From: Pseudomonas sp. DC1.2
GTDB taxonomy: Bacteria; Pseudomonadota; Gammaproteobacteria; Pseudomonadales; Pseudomonadaceae
NCBI RefSeq assembly: GCF_034351645.1
Contig: NZ_CP133782.1
Span: 2,919,001 to 2,983,000 of the forward strand
Direction of reading: 5' to 3'
Length of the DNA: 64,000 nt
A program made the translations under genes and the position numbers. The notes beneath the pieces were generated by a model. It had not been told where the DNA came from, did no database searches, and was given only the letters and a program-made list of their open reading frames with translations. Shown here one piece after another: positions 1-9,421 of this stretch (positions are counted from its first letter, which is position 1; each line of letters opens with the position of its first letter).

Positions 1-1424
1 AAATCATTACATGGCGCCGGCTCAGCGATTCGGCGGCAGTGAGATACGTCTGTTTTTTAAATTTCCAAACCTCACTGTACACAGTACAAAGCGCTGATTT
101 TTTTAACCTGCCATTGGACACCTCTAATCAAACCTTCCTTGATAGTCAGTTGATTGAGCTATTCATCGAGGTTTCGCCGCGCGATCGGAGCGATGGGTAT
201 CGAAGTTTGACGGAAGCTATGGACGCTCACGATGCAGCGTTCTGAAAGCACTCGGCGCCCCTCCTCTGTATATTTCCCGCTTACAACCGGCCAATTTTTT
301 CCACCTTGCGAATGACTGCTCTGAGTCGATTGCAACCCCTTCGTGACAGACAACAATCGGCCAGACGTTCGCCAGTGGATGCTTACGACATTAAACTGCG
401 ATTGAGATGATACGAATTGGAGGATCGGTATGGATGTAGTTTCTGCACACCAATTTTGTAAAGATCATCGCACCCAAATTGAGGCAAGTGATCGCTGTCT
501 CTGACCCAGATGTAGTACCCCTTATTGAAGTCTATCTACATACAGCCCACAAAAAACTGCACGGTACTTTACCCGCTTTCAACAGACAAATTGGATAGGT
601 AGCCTAACTGCGGTCCTGGTCGTTCGTTGAGATGAGTTAACTGTAATGGATCATCAACGGACGATCGTGTCTGACCGTTCTCGACCAAGAACCGAACTAT
701 CGCGAGAGATCGCAATCGACCAAAATCGGTCAGCTGTAGTCCTTTCAGACAGGCTGCAATCGGCTAGAAGCCGCCCTCCCCAGCTTCACCTCTGCTATGC
801 CTTCCACCGTATCCGATGTTGCAAGCCGGCACTGAGCACACTGGAGATCCTCGGCGAATCTAATGGCCAGCGTAGCCGTGGACGGCGGAAGTCACGTCAC
901 AGGCGCTACGGTGAAATGGCCGCACCGCGTGGGACGCCGGACGCATCTTGGCGGCTAGGGGTATCAGCGGTTCAAAAACCTTCTGCCTGTTTGCCGTAGA
1001 ACAATACGTCTACCGAGCCACCCAGCACTGCCACGCCTATCCCGTTCCATTGAACCATTGTGGTCCCGCGAGCACATTCGACTCCAAAGCACCAATTTTA
1101 CTGAACAGACGCTGAATGGCGAGTTGAGCTCATATCCAGCAAGAGGCCACCGGTTGCTGCGCGTAGCCACGCCACTTAGCAGCCCGTTCAGCGGGCAACT
1201 TCGACTTCAGGGAGGCCTACATGAATCGATTCCATAGCTTTCACCACAGCTGGTAAAGCCGGAACTCTACTGCGTCATCTTTACGTTGATGTGTGTTTAT
1301 ACCTATGGATCCTTCCGCTTCATCCTCCTTGGCTGAGTCGCTGGCATCGATGCCGCAACCGAAAGCCCCAAAAAGCGTCACCGACGAAGTGAGTTGCGCA
1401 CCAGATCAAAAATAGCGGACCGGA
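1..1424. other. Stretch without recognisable gene
   Basis: Only short frames without familiar motifs or convincing ribosome-binding sites occur here. The longest (about 117 codons near 646-999) is rich in Arg and Ser and looks like an out-of-frame reading. The stretch sits just beyond the tRNA-Leu terminator and looks like decayed intergenic DNA. Confidence 0.5.
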
Positions 1425-1466
1425 AACAAACAAGGGTTTGCATCAGCTTTCGCCCGCAAACCCTTG
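1425..1466 (-). terminator. Rho-independent terminator after tRNA-Leu
   Basis: An 11-bp perfect inverted repeat (CAAGGGTTTGC at 1431-1441 and its complement at 1456-1466) is followed on the minus strand by TTTGTTT. It begins 9 bases past the tRNA-Leu 3' end and would end the tRNA-Cys/tRNA-Leu transcript. Confidence 0.75.
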
Positions 1467-1474
1467 ATTTTAAA

Positions 1475-1561
1475 TGGTGCCCGAAGCCGGAATCGAACCG
1501 GCACGTCCTTACGAACGGGGGATTTTAAGTCCCATGCGTCTACCAATTTCGCCATTCGGGC
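1475..1561 (-). tRNA. tRNA-Leu (anticodon UAA)
   Basis: An 87-nt cloverleaf with CCA encoded (1475-1477). The acceptor stem GCCCGAA pairs with TTCGGGC, there is a class II variable arm, the T-loop is GGTTCGATTCC, and the anticodon loop CTTAAAA gives UAA. It lies 197 nt downstream of tRNA-Cys on the same strand. In E. coli the equivalent leuZ is the last gene of pgsA-glyW-cysT-leuZ. Confidence 0.97.
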
Positions 1562-1720
1562 GGTAGCGCGGTTAAACAATCTAAACGTTGCCAGCTGTAG
1601 CTATCTGACAGTTGTAACGCGTGTGCAGCAGAGGTGGAAATATATACATCCCTCACCCGCGAAGCAAGTTCGCAAATGCCCTTTTCAAGGCTAAATCTTA
1701 CAAGGGGTAAAAAATAAAAA

Positions 1721-1749
1721 AGCTCCGTAGATCAACGATCTACGGAGCT
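1721..1749 (-). terminator. Terminator after tRNA-Cys
   Basis: A 13-bp hairpin (AGCTCCGTAGATC, loop AAC, complementary arm) with an A-rich run immediately to its left, which is a T-rich tail on the minus strand. It follows tRNA-Cys by 9 nt. It may partly terminate before tRNA-Leu. Confidence 0.75.
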
Positions 1750-1758
1750 AGTTTAAAG

Positions 1759-1832
1759 TGGAGGCCGAGGTCGGAATCGAACCGGCGTAGGTGGATTTGC
1801 AATCCACTGCATAACCATTTTGCTACTCGGCC
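1759..1832 (-). tRNA. tRNA-Cys (anticodon GCA)
   Basis: A 74-nt tRNA with encoded CCA (1759-1761). The acceptor stem is GGCCGAG/CTCGGCC, the anticodon loop ATTGCAA gives GCA, and the T-arm is GCCGGTTCGATTCCGAC. In enterics and many gammaproteobacteria cysT directly follows the pgsA-linked tRNA-Gly. Here that tRNA-Gly is about 54 kb away at 56111. Confidence 0.97.
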
Positions 1833-2089
1833 TCAAACGCTTGATGTCAGTAGCACGACATCAAACGCGTACAAACTTTGAGCTTCAAACGAAATTTCAT
1901 TCGCTCTCTATCTCTTTGAAAACGTTGAGCTTTTTCAGCTGGCAGCGCTTTCGATGGCGTGAATTATGTACTCATTTCCCGATGCTGACAACCCCTTGAT
2001 TTCAAAAAAATTATGCTAAGTCGAAGGCCTGCCTAGCTCTTTCGTTAACGTCGTGTCACAGGGCACGGATGCACGGGCGCGGAACGTTA

Positions 2090-2578
2090 TCAGTGACGCA
2101 GCAGCTTGCGCAACGGTACGCCGTCCTTGAGCACCGGTGACTTGATGACGATGTAGCTGAAGTATTTGGAGATGCCAATGTTTTTGTCCAACAGGCTTTC
2201 GATCACTTCCTGGTAGTGCTGGATGCTGCGGGTCATGAAGCGCACCAGGTAATCGTAGCCACCACTGATCAAATGGCATTCAAGCACTTCGTCCACCAGA
2301 CGGATGTTGGACTCGAATTTGGCGAAGTCTTCGCGTTTGTGGTCGCTCAACGTGATCTCAGTGAACACCGTCACCGAGTCGGTGATCTTCGCTAAGTTCA
2401 GATGTGCTTTGTAGCTGGAGATATACCCCGCCGACTCTAATCGTTTGACCCGCTGCAAGCAGGGGCTGGCGGATAAACCTACGGCATCGGCGAGGCTGAC
2501 GTTTGTCATACGCCCGTCTTTTTGCAGCTCAACCAGAATGCTGATGTCGATTCGGTCCAGCTTCACTAAACCTTCCAT
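2090..2578 (-). CDS. Lrp/AsnC family transcriptional regulator
   Basis: 162 residues. The N-terminal winged helix-turn-helix starts at LDRIDISILVELQKDGRMTN and includes the recognition segment LADAVGLSASPCLQRVKRLE. A RAM/AsnC ligand-binding domain follows (about 65-150, with VLECHLISGGYDYLVRF). Such regulators usually bind amino acids and control adjacent amino-acid or amine catabolic genes. The gene follows the broken HAD gene and the GabT-like transaminase on the same strand, so it probably once regulated them. The ligand is unknown. Confidence 0.93.
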   Translation of the reverse strand: MEGLVKLDRIDISILVELQKDGRMTNVSLADAVGLSASPCLQRVKRLESAGYISSYKAHLNLAKITDSVTVFTEITLSDHKREDFAKFESNIRLVDEVLECHLISGGYDYLVRFMTRSIQHYQEVIESLLDKNIGISKYFSYIVIKSPVLKDGVPLRKLLRH

Positions 2579-2623
2579 TGCGTACCTCTTGACTGCCGTT
2601 CGTAAGACAATCTTCTAGCAAAA

Positions 2624-3290
2624 TCAGCGCCGTAAAGACAGCTGATGCTGCGCAACAAGGTCCGCCATGCTGGTGATGCAATAGTGTGCAGCACACGGCA
2701 ACGAGGGTGTTGCCCGTCCGCGACAAATCAGGCACACATCCGTGGTGGCCTGCAGGCCAGCGGCCGACGGCCGACGGCCGGGTCACGTGCAAAATCGCTC
2801 CAACATCCAGCGCGTTCGTGTGCAGCCAGTCCTGATCCTGCAAGGGGTGCGTAGCCAGGGAAATGAAATCATCGGGTAGGATCCCCAACCGTTCGCACAG
2901 TACGCCTCGGTCTTCGGCATCCCGATCTCCGTGTACCAGCAAGCGATAGAACTTGCGCAGGTACAACATGGCGCCGGGCGCGTCTTCGAACAACGACCAG
3001 CCCGCCACTGAACGAGCAAAGCTCATGCCCTCCTCCCAGCTTGCTTTCAATTCCCAGCTTTCGGCCAACTGGCGGTGGGCAAAACACAGCAAACCGCTAA
3101 AGCCTAGCTCAGCGAAGCGTGGGTAGAGTGCCCTGACCACCTCAGTGTATTCGGCCAGCACCTGTTCTTTCTCTGGATGGCCACCCCGGCTGTCGAGCAA
3201 GGGTTGCAACGCCGTCCACACCCCTGAGTCCCGATCTACTAGAACCTCATCGCAATCAATGAGTAACGCTCGATATTCAGTCAGCCCCAT
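2624..3290 (-). pseudogene. HAD-superfamily hydrolase, frameshifted by a 7-bp tandem repeat
   Basis: The N-terminus MGLTEYRALLIDCDEVLVD carries the HAD motif-1 aspartates. The frame then reads as a 2-haloacid-dehalogenase-like protein to about residue 170 (ILHVT). There it runs through a 7-bp repeat (2761-2780) and goes out of frame, extending to 2529 as nonsense over the Lrp gene. Removing one 7-bp unit gives a continuous frame TRPSAAGLQATTDVCLICRG ending CITSMADLVAQHQLSLRR at a TGA at 2624-2626, which fits the family C-terminus. It is therefore a recent slippage mutation, a phase-variable gene, or a sequencing error. The substrate is unknown. Genes of this type often accompany amine transaminases, as here. 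Confidence 0.8.
2761..2780. repeat. 7-bp tandem repeat (CGGCCGA) causing the HAD frameshift
   Basis: Two full CGGCCGA units are followed by a partial third (CGGCCG). Seven is not a multiple of three, so gain or loss of a unit switches the HAD reading frame. Deleting one unit restores the full-length protein. Confidence 0.85.
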
Positions 3291-3385
3291 GGTGCGCCAA
3301 GCCTCCGATGATGCAGTCCATCAATCCATGCTCCATAAACGCTCACGAACGGTGCCTTAAGACACCGTCCCGAGCCGGCAGCAGC

Positions 3386-4678
3386 TCAGTTCAAGACGCG
3401 TGCCAATGCACCATCGAGAATGTGCAATGCTTCGTCGATCTGTTCTTCATGGGTTACCAGTGGTGCGAGGAAGCGCAAGACGTTGCGGTACACGCCGCAC
3501 TTGATCACCAGCAGGCCGCCTTTGCGGGCCTCATCGATCAACCGCTGGTTCAACTCGGCATCCGGCGTCCGGGCTTCGTCCTGTTTAATCAGTTCGATCG
3601 CCAGCATGAAGCCAATACCACGCACGTCGCCGATTTGCGGATAACGAGCTTGCAAACTCAACAGACCTTGGCGCAAGCGCTCGCCCAGTAATTCGCTACG
3701 CGCCAGCAGGTCTTCTTGCTCGAACGCGTCTATCACCGCCAGCGCCGCCGCGCACGACAACGCGTTACCGCCGTAGGTACCGCCCAAACCGCCTGGCAGC
3801 GGCGCGTCCATGATAGCCGCCTTGCCGACCACGCCCGACAACGGCAGGCCACCGGCCAGACTTTTGGCGACAGTCACCAGGTCCGGCTGGATGCCCGAGT
3901 GCTGAAAACCGAACCATTTGCCGGTGCGACCAAAACCGGTCTGGATTTCATCGAGAATCAGCACAATGCCGTGCTTTTCAGTCAGCGCGCGCAGGGCTTG
4001 CAGGAACTCCACCGGCGCCGACAGAAATCCACCGTCGCCCTGCACCGGTTCGATGAGGATCGCCGCAACCCGATCGGGTGCGACCTGAGTCGCCAACAAT
4101 TCATCGAGCGCCTTAAGTGCCATGTCGCTGCTGACGCCTCTATAGGCATTCGGGTACGGCGTATGAAACACCTCCGGCGCGAATGGCCCAAAGTTCTGCT
4201 TATACGGCTGGCTCATCCCGGTCAGCGTGGTGCCCAGTAAGGTCCGACCGTGGAAACCACCGCGAAAGGCAATAACGGCCGAGCGATTGGTGTGAGCGCG
4301 GGCGATTTTCACCGCGTTTTCCACGGCCTCGGCGCCCGAGGTGAAGAACGCTGCTTTGTAAGCCTCGTTGCCGCCGACCATTTCACACAGACGCTGAGCC
4401 AAGTCGAGATAAGGCTGATAGGCGGCCACCTGGAAACAGGCATGGGAGACCTTTTGCAACTGCGCCTGAACTGCCGCCACTACCTTGGGGTGGTTGTGCC
4501 CGATGTTCAATACGCCAATACCGCCAACGAAGTCCAGATACCGCTTGCCATCCACGTCCCACAGCTCAGCGCCTTGGGCGCGATCAATCACCAACGGATG
4601 AGCAGTAACCAGGCCACGTGGCACGAACTGATCGCGCTGACGGAGCAAATGAGGGGTTTCGTCGACTTTGCTATTCAT
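3386..4678 (-). CDS. gabT: GabT-like class III aminotransferase (PLP)
   Basis: 430 residues from MNSKVDETPHLL. I prefer this start over the one four codons upstream because it matches the GabT N-terminus. Features include VGGIGVLNIGHNHPKV, the PLP-phosphate cup TSGAEAVENAVKIAR, LILDEIQTGFGRTG with the PLP-ring Asp, and the Schiff-base lysine in TVAKSLAGGLPLSG. It transfers the amino group of 4-aminobutyrate or a related omega-amino acid to 2-oxoglutarate in the cytosol. Neighbours on the same strand are the broken HAD gene and an Lrp regulator. No succinate-semialdehyde dehydrogenase is adjacent, so the true substrate could be 5-aminovalerate or another amine. Confidence 0.85.
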   Translation of the reverse strand: MNSKVDETPHLLRQRDQFVPRGLVTAHPLVIDRAQGAELWDVDGKRYLDFVGGIGVLNIGHNHPKVVAAVQAQLQKVSHACFQVAAYQPYLDLAQRLCEMVGGNEAYKAAFFTSGAEAVENAVKIARAHTNRSAVIAFRGGFHGRTLLGTTLTGMSQPYKQNFGPFAPEVFHTPYPNAYRGVSSDMALKALDELLATQVAPDRVAAILIEPVQGDGGFLSAPVEFLQALRALTEKHGIVLILDEIQTGFGRTGKWFGFQHSGIQPDLVTVAKSLAGGLPLSGVVGKAAIMDAPLPGGLGGTYGGNALSCAAALAVIDAFEQEDLLARSELLGERLRQGLLSLQARYPQIGDVRGIGFMLAIELIKQDEARTPDAELNQRLIDEARKGGLLVIKCGVYRNVLRFLAPLVTHEEQIDEALHILDGALARVLN

Positions 4679-4929
4679 GGCATTTTCCATCGTCAGTCCG
4701 GCAACCGAGAGGTGGTTGCGATGCTGTTCAGGTTAAAGCCTGCGCGGAACGGACTACGCCGAACTTGCGTCCTGAGAAATTCGGATCGACTGTTTTCACC
4801 CTGCCAAACGGCAGATTCCTTTAGCCCGCCGAATCTACCGAGGCGGCGCTGATAGAGCCTTGCGCAATGCGTTTGACTCAGCGCTTTCAACAGATCCTGC
4901 GTTGGCGTTACGCGATGATGGAAACACCT

Positions 4930-5217
4930 TCACCCTTCAGGAAATGCCCATGGCCCTGCTCTATAAAGCTGACCCTGTTTGGCTGGGTCCATTTCAACGC
5001 GGGCGGCGGCAACCGGCGCTTTAACCTTGTCGTTCTTGTAGCCGCTCCTGTAGTTCATGTTGCTGTCGTCGCTCAGCACGAAGGTGGTTTTCTGGTCCGG
5101 GTCAAAAATGTCATTGGTCCAGTACATCACGGACATGTCGTAGTCACCGGCGATGAGCATCTCCCAACTCTGTATGCCGCACGTCGAGGCGCGCGAATTG
5201 TGCATGCAGGTCGTCAA
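4930..5217 (-). pseudogene. Remnant of a dipeptide-type ABC substrate-binding protein
   Basis: An internal fragment matching the late part of SBP_bac_5 (DppA/OppA-like) proteins: GIQSWEMLIAGDYDMSVMYW, TNDIFDPDQKTTFVL, NMNYRSGYKNDKV, ARVEMDP. The signal peptide, N-terminal lobe and C-terminus are missing, and the frame degenerates after about residue 80. It probably belonged to an importer working with the GabT-like enzyme. The flanking bases (4691-4929 and 5218-5305) show nothing else. Confidence 0.8.
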
Positions 5218-5305
5218 CGATTTTTTAGCGACGCGTCATGTCTGATGGCGCGCCGGGTTGGGGCCTCGCGAGGTCAACCCTGGGGATCGGCAAACGTGTC
5301 GCGCT

Positions 5306-6517
5306 TTAGCTCTTGCCGCGTCCCGCGACCTTGCTGCCTGCGCGAAGAAAATCGCCCCAACGTCGCACCAGATAGTTGTGCTCATCCATCACCGAATTCC
5401 ACACTGAGATATGCCCCATGCGTTGCTCATAAGAGCCGCCATCACGGGTCTCACCCATCTCAATCAAAGGTTCACCATCGCTGCCCGCGAGCTGTTCACG
5501 CGCCGGTTTGCCGGCGTACCAGTAATCCCATTCGGCGCTGCTCAAGTGGTCACGACTGCGGGGCGGGTTGCTGATGTAGTAACCCTGGCGCGCCATCACC
5601 GCACCGGGCCATCCCGAAAGCCACCAGTTTAAGTAAGCATACGCGGCGTCCAGCACCGCACCGTGGGCATGGCGTGACACCGACAAACCGCCGAACCAGG
5701 CCCGATAACCTTCACGGGGCACCGCCAAACGATATTTAACACCGGCGCGATGCAACCGCATCAAGGTCGGCGACCATAGGCTCTGGATATCAATACGGGG
5801 GCTGAGCATCAATTGCGCGGCCTCTTCATCGTCAGACCAGAAAGCCGCAAAATGCCCCTCGCGCTGCTTGCGCACGAGAATGTCCGCCATGCTGTCGATT
5901 TCTTCGATGCTCAGGTTGCCGATGTCTTTAAACGACCCCAGGCCGCTGCCGCGAATGGCCAGGGCAGCATCCAGTGCGCCAATCGCGGCATCGCTTTGCA
6001 GGGCAATCCGACCACTCCAAGCCGGGTCCAGCAACCATCCCCAGCTCTCGTCAGCGCTGGAAAACCCTGCGGGCAAACGCTCCGGGCGGTAGGCAAAACT
6101 GTCGGCATTATGGGTCAGGGGCAGCATGCTGATTCGCTCGCTGACGGTGTTGCCCAAACTACCGTCGTGCTGCACAAAGAGACGCTCGCTCGGCACACTG
6201 CCACTGCCTGGACGATCATTGGCCGACAAACGCCCGCGTTTCGGCAGGTCGTTGATTTCATGCCACAGGGCAATGCGCCGCGTATCGATAGGCTGAATCG
6301 CCCGAGCGGGCCAAACAAAATCAACGTTGTGGAACCATTGATCGTAAAGGTCGTAACTCTCCGGTTGCATCACCGCGATGCGTTGCGCTTGCTCAACATC
6401 ATGCACCTGATAAACCAGACGAATACCCAGGTCCTGCTCGGCTCGAATACGCAAAGACTCAAGCAAGGTAACTGAGGTGCCAAGCACCCGTAGCGTAATG
6501 GGAGACGTCGCTCTCAT
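5306..6517 (-). CDS. PotD-like extracellular-type solute-binding protein without signal peptide
   Basis: 403 residues with the fold signatures of spermidine/putrescine-type binding proteins (LRVLGTSVTLLESLRIRAEQ, YDLYDQWFHNVDFVWP, SWGWLLDPAWSGRIAL, AAYAYLNWWLSGWPGAVMARQGYY). The N-terminus MRATSPITLRVLG has no hydrophobic export signal. An upstream start is unlikely because its ATG overlaps the CobW stop (ATGA, 6514-6517), showing translational coupling. No ABC permease or ATPase is in the window. It may act in the cytosol as a ligand sensor or scaffold, or it may have lost its signal. It is the last gene of the imide/amide operon. Confidence 0.75.
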   Translation of the reverse strand: MRATSPITLRVLGTSVTLLESLRIRAEQDLGIRLVYQVHDVEQAQRIAVMQPESYDLYDQWFHNVDFVWPARAIQPIDTRRIALWHEINDLPKRGRLSANDRPGSGSVPSERLFVQHDGSLGNTVSERISMLPLTHNADSFAYRPERLPAGFSSADESWGWLLDPAWSGRIALQSDAAIGALDAALAIRGSGLGSFKDIGNLSIEEIDSMADILVRKQREGHFAAFWSDDEEAAQLMLSPRIDIQSLWSPTLMRLHRAGVKYRLAVPREGYRAWFGGLSVSRHAHGAVLDAAYAYLNWWLSGWPGAVMARQGYYISNPPRSRDHLSSAEWDYWYAGKPAREQLAGSDGEPLIEMGETRDGGSYEQRMGHISVWNSVMDEHNYLVRRWGDFLRAGSKVAGRGKS

Positions 6518-7521
6518 GTCATCAGCTCCGCAGTCGCCGGGGCGAAACTACGCGCGAAGACCTCGAAAGAGTGCCTTAGCTGCTCCGGCGCAAGGCCGCG
6601 CAAAATGAACACCAGCCGTGAATGGCGGTCAACGCCCGGCCAACGGGAAAGATGCACGGGCGCATGCAGGCAGTGCTGCACACCATGGATGACGATAGGA
6701 GCCTGGCTGGCGTTCACGTTGAGCAGTCCTTTAACGCGAAGAATGCGTTCGCCGTGGCAGCTTAACAGCATCGACAACCAGACCCCGAAGCCGATCCAGT
6801 CCAGAGGCTGCTCGAATTCGAGGCAGCAGACTTGAGCCGCACCGTGTTGAGAGGCGGTGACCGAAGGCTGATGCAACTGCCAGCGCGCCACCTCGGCTTC
6901 AGGCGCCACGCCGCGTAAACCTTCGCCCAGTAGCAACTGGTCGCCGCTGTGTACCTCATCCGTGCGCAGCATCACCGCATCCGGGTTCAGCGCTAGCAAA
7001 CGCTGACGCAAACGGTCGACTCTGTGAGGCTCGGTGCAGTCGGTCTTGCTCAGCAACAAACGGTCAGCGGCAGCCACCTGCGCCAGCCATTCCGGGTGTA
7101 TGCGTTCCTGCAACTCTGCGTGGCTGGCGTCCACCAAGGTGACCACCAGGCCAAGATGAAAACGCCCACGTAATTGCACATCATTGTTCAGTGTGGCGAG
7201 AATCGGCGCCGGATCCGCCAGCCCGGTGGTTTCTAAAATCACCCGGCGAAAGGCTGGAATCTCACCCCGGCTACGCCGTGCCAGCAAGCTCAGCAATGCT
7301 TCTTTGAGTTCGCCACGAATGGAGCAACAGATACAACCGCTGGGCAGCAGCACGGTATCGGGTGCCACTTCCTCCACCAGCAGATGGTCGATACCGACAT
7401 CACCGAACTCGTTGATCAACAGCGCCGTATCGCCAAGGCTTTCGCCCCGCAGCAGACGGTTGAGCAAGGTGGTTTTGCCACTGCCGAGAAAACCGGTGAT
7501 GACGTTCAAAGCGATGCTCAT
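6514..7521 (-). CDS. CobW/CobP47K-family GTPase (metal chaperone-like)
   Basis: 335 residues from MSIALNVITGFLGSGKTT (Walker A at 9-17), with the metal-binding GCICCSI motif, the switch/Walker B region LETTGLADPAPIL, the base-recognition segment LLLSKTD, and a CobW C-terminal domain. The start at 7521 overlaps the stop of the preceding small ORF (ATGA). CobW/G3E GTPases deliver metals to client enzymes. Here the likely clients are the metal-dependent imidase (10791-11672) or an SDR of the same operon. This client assignment is an inference from context. Confidence 0.88.
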   Translation of the reverse strand: MSIALNVITGFLGSGKTTLLNRLLRGESLGDTALLINEFGDVGIDHLLVEEVAPDTVLLPSGCICCSIRGELKEALLSLLARRSRGEIPAFRRVILETTGLADPAPILATLNNDVQLRGRFHLGLVVTLVDASHAELQERIHPEWLAQVAAADRLLLSKTDCTEPHRVDRLRQRLLALNPDAVMLRTDEVHSGDQLLLGEGLRGVAPEAEVARWQLHQPSVTASQHGAAQVCCLEFEQPLDWIGFGVWLSMLLSCHGERILRVKGLLNVNASQAPIVIHGVQHCLHAPVHLSRWPGVDRHSRLVFILRGLAPEQLRHSFEVFARSFAPATAELMT

Positions 7522-7817
7522 GACGTCTGCTCCAGATGGTTCAACACGACGGGGTCCAACGGGTCCACCGCACGCCCGATCATCGAGTGCGCCACCGCCC
7601 AAATCTGTTCCAGCCCGCTGGCCAGTTCCTGCTTACCGGTAGCGCCCAGCACCAGGTAGGCCGAGCCCTGGAAGTCCTCTACCTTTAGCCGCAACGGGGC
7701 CAGCACCCGATTGATCGTCGAGATCCGTCGCTGCCGTTCACGTCGGCGTGGCAGCTCGCTGTTCAGAGGGTCGTTCCAATGGACGTCTTCGCCCAGCAAT
7801 CCGCAGAGGCCACACAT
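7518..7817 (-). CDS. Small conserved-looking protein of imide/amide operon
   Basis: 99 residues beginning MCGLCGLLGEDVHW, then a basic helix (RRRERQRRISTINRVL) and an alpha/beta tail (YLVLGATGKQELASGLEQIW). The MCGLCG start resembles the Cys2 start of class II glutamine amidotransferases, but the protein is far too short and lacks that domain. It sits 14 nt after an SDR stop and overlaps cobW by four bases, so it is clearly part of the operon. The paired N-terminal cysteines next to a CobW gene suggest metal handling. No function can be assigned. Confidence 0.7.
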   Translation of the reverse strand: MCGLCGLLGEDVHWNDPLNSELPRRRERQRRISTINRVLAPLRLKVEDFQGSAYLVLGATGKQELASGLEQIWAVAHSMIGRAVDPLDPVVLNHLEQTS

Positions 7818-7831
7818 GTTCTAGCGCTCCT

Positions 7832-8581
7832 TCATGGCATGACGTCGCCGGAGTTGGGTCCCAGGGTCTGCCCCACGAACAGGTTGCCCCCCGGCTCGCT
7901 GGCCAACAGCACGGCAGTCGGCGCCACCTCATCGGCCACACCGAAGCGCCCGAGTGGCAACTGCGCGGCCTTGGCGGCTTTCCAGTCGCTGCTGATGGCC
8001 GCCACCAACGGCGTCTCGATCGGGCCAGGGGCAATGGCGTTAACCAGAACGTTGTCCTTGGCCACCTCAAGCGCCAGGGACTTAGTGAAACCAATGACTG
8101 CGGCCTTGGCGGCAGCATAGTGAGTCAACTCGGCACCACCCTTGATCCCGAGCTGGGAAGCGACGTTGATGATTCGCCCCCAGCGTTGCGCCAGCATGTG
8201 CGGCAAGGCGCGCTGACTGGCGACGAAAACGCTGGTGAGATCGACCCGAAGCATGTCGTTCCACATCTCGATAGTCAGGTCGACACAGCGTGCCTGGGTC
8301 AGCATGCCGGCGTTATTTACCAAAATGTCGATGCCGGCGAAGTGCTCGACACACGCATCGACACTGGCTTGCGCGCCTTCGACGGTCCCGACATCGGCCA
8401 CACACTCATAGACATCGGCGCCCAGTTCGCGGCAAGCGTTAGCACTGATCGCAAGGCATTTCGGGTCGCGATCAGCCAGCAACAAACGCGCACCTTGCGC
8501 CGCATAGGCTCGGGCAATGGCCGCACCGATGCCGCTACCGGCCCCGGTCACTACCGCACGACGATTTTTAAGTTGTTGCAT
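7832..8581 (-). CDS. SDR-family NAD(P)-dependent oxidoreductase
   Basis: 249 residues from MQQLKNRRAVVTGAGSGIG. The start is chosen because AGGAG lies 12 nt upstream; a start ten codons earlier lacks one. The cofactor motif is TGAGSGIG, with NNAG, the catalytic Ser in INVASQLG and YAAAK present. It oxidises or reduces a hydroxyl/carbonyl group. It lies between the second SDR and the small protein in the imide/amide operon, so its substrate is probably an intermediate of that pathway. Confidence 0.9.
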   Translation of the reverse strand: MQQLKNRRAVVTGAGSGIGAAIARAYAAQGARLLLADRDPKCLAISANACRELGADVYECVADVGTVEGAQASVDACVEHFAGIDILVNNAGMLTQARCVDLTIEMWNDMLRVDLTSVFVASQRALPHMLAQRWGRIINVASQLGIKGGAELTHYAAAKAAVIGFTKSLALEVAKDNVLVNAIAPGPIETPLVAAISSDWKAAKAAQLPLGRFGVADEVAPTAVLLASEPGGNLFVGQTLGPNSGDVMP

Positions 8582-8649
8582 GTTCAGTCTCCTGTTTGAG
8601 GTCGAGGTCATGGCGGACAGCCGGGCTGCGGGCCTGGCTGATGGGCCAA

Positions 8650-9411
8650 TTAATCCGGCCAGCGCACTGTGAGACCACCGTCGATGACGATGCTCTGGCC
8701 GGTCACGTAGCTCGACTCTTCACTGGTCAAAAACCGCACCAGCGCGGCCACTTCATCGGCCCGCCCTACCCGCCCCAGAGGGATGGATTTGGCGGCCTTG
8801 GACAGACCTGCAGGCCCCAGAGAGTTTTGGCTATCCAACGACTGCGGGGTTTCGATCAGGCCCGGAATCACCGCATTGCAACGAATCCCGCGAGCCGCCA
8901 GTTCGACCGCCAGTGAGCGACACAAACCGGGAACACCGGCCTTTGCCGCCGCGTAGTGCGAATGGTCCTGCCAGCCGTAGACGCCGCCGGCAATCGAGGA
9001 GATAGCCACCAGCGCCCCACCGTCCCCCATGTGTCGAACGGCTGCGCGAAAGGTCCGCATAACGCCCGTCAGATCTACGTCGAGCATCGCGTTCCAAGCA
9101 TCGTCGGTCATCTCCAGCAACGGAGCGCGACGCAGCAGTCCTGCATTCGCAACCGCGTAATCGAGACGACCAAACGCCTTTACCGCCTGCTCCGCAAGGT
9201 CGTCCACCGAACGGGTGTCGGTCACGTCCAGTGCAAACATCAGGCACTCGCCTCCCGCCGCCTCCACAAGGTGGCAGGTATGTTGTGGGTCGTGGGGATC
9301 GGCGGGGTAAAAACCGCCTACCACCGCCACCCCTTGACGGGCATAAGCCAGCGCCAGAGCCTGGCCGATGCCGCTGGCAGCGCCAGTAATCAATGCGACT
9401 TTACGGGTCAT
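8650..9411 (-). CDS. SDR-family NAD(P)-dependent oxidoreductase
   Basis: 253 residues with TGAASGIGQ (cofactor), NAGLL, the catalytic Ser in [13 protein letters not shown], and the C-terminal GQSIVIDGG. It is a complete, canonical classical SDR. It follows the MFS transporter by 10 nt and precedes the other SDR by 68 nt, so it is co-transcribed. Two SDRs in one operon suggest that a ring or side-chain alcohol is processed besides amide hydrolysis. The substrate is not determinable. Confidence 0.9.
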   Translation of the reverse strand: MTRKVALITGAASGIGQALALAYARQGVAVVGGFYPADPHDPQHTCHLVEAAGGECLMFALDVTDTRSVDDLAEQAVKAFGRLDYAVANAGLLRRAPLLEMTDDAWNAMLDVDLTGVMRTFRAAVRHMGDGGALVAISSIAGGVYGWQDHSHYAAAKAGVPGLCRSLAVELAARGIRCNAVIPGLIETPQSLDSQNSLGPAGLSKAAKSIPLGRVGRADEVAALVRFLTSEESSYVTGQSIVIDGGLTVRWPD

Positions 9412-9421
9412 GGGCGAATCC

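Noticed and set aside
1833..2000. attL/attR direct repeat of the tRNA-Gly 3' end near tRNA-Cys
   Set aside because: No copy of the tRNA-Gly T-arm/acceptor sequence is visible beside tRNA-Cys or elsewhere at the left border.
4867..5574. A 235-codon plus-strand frame
   Set aside because: It spans the antisense of the peptide-binding remnant and the PotD-like gene, with no motifs and no ribosome site.
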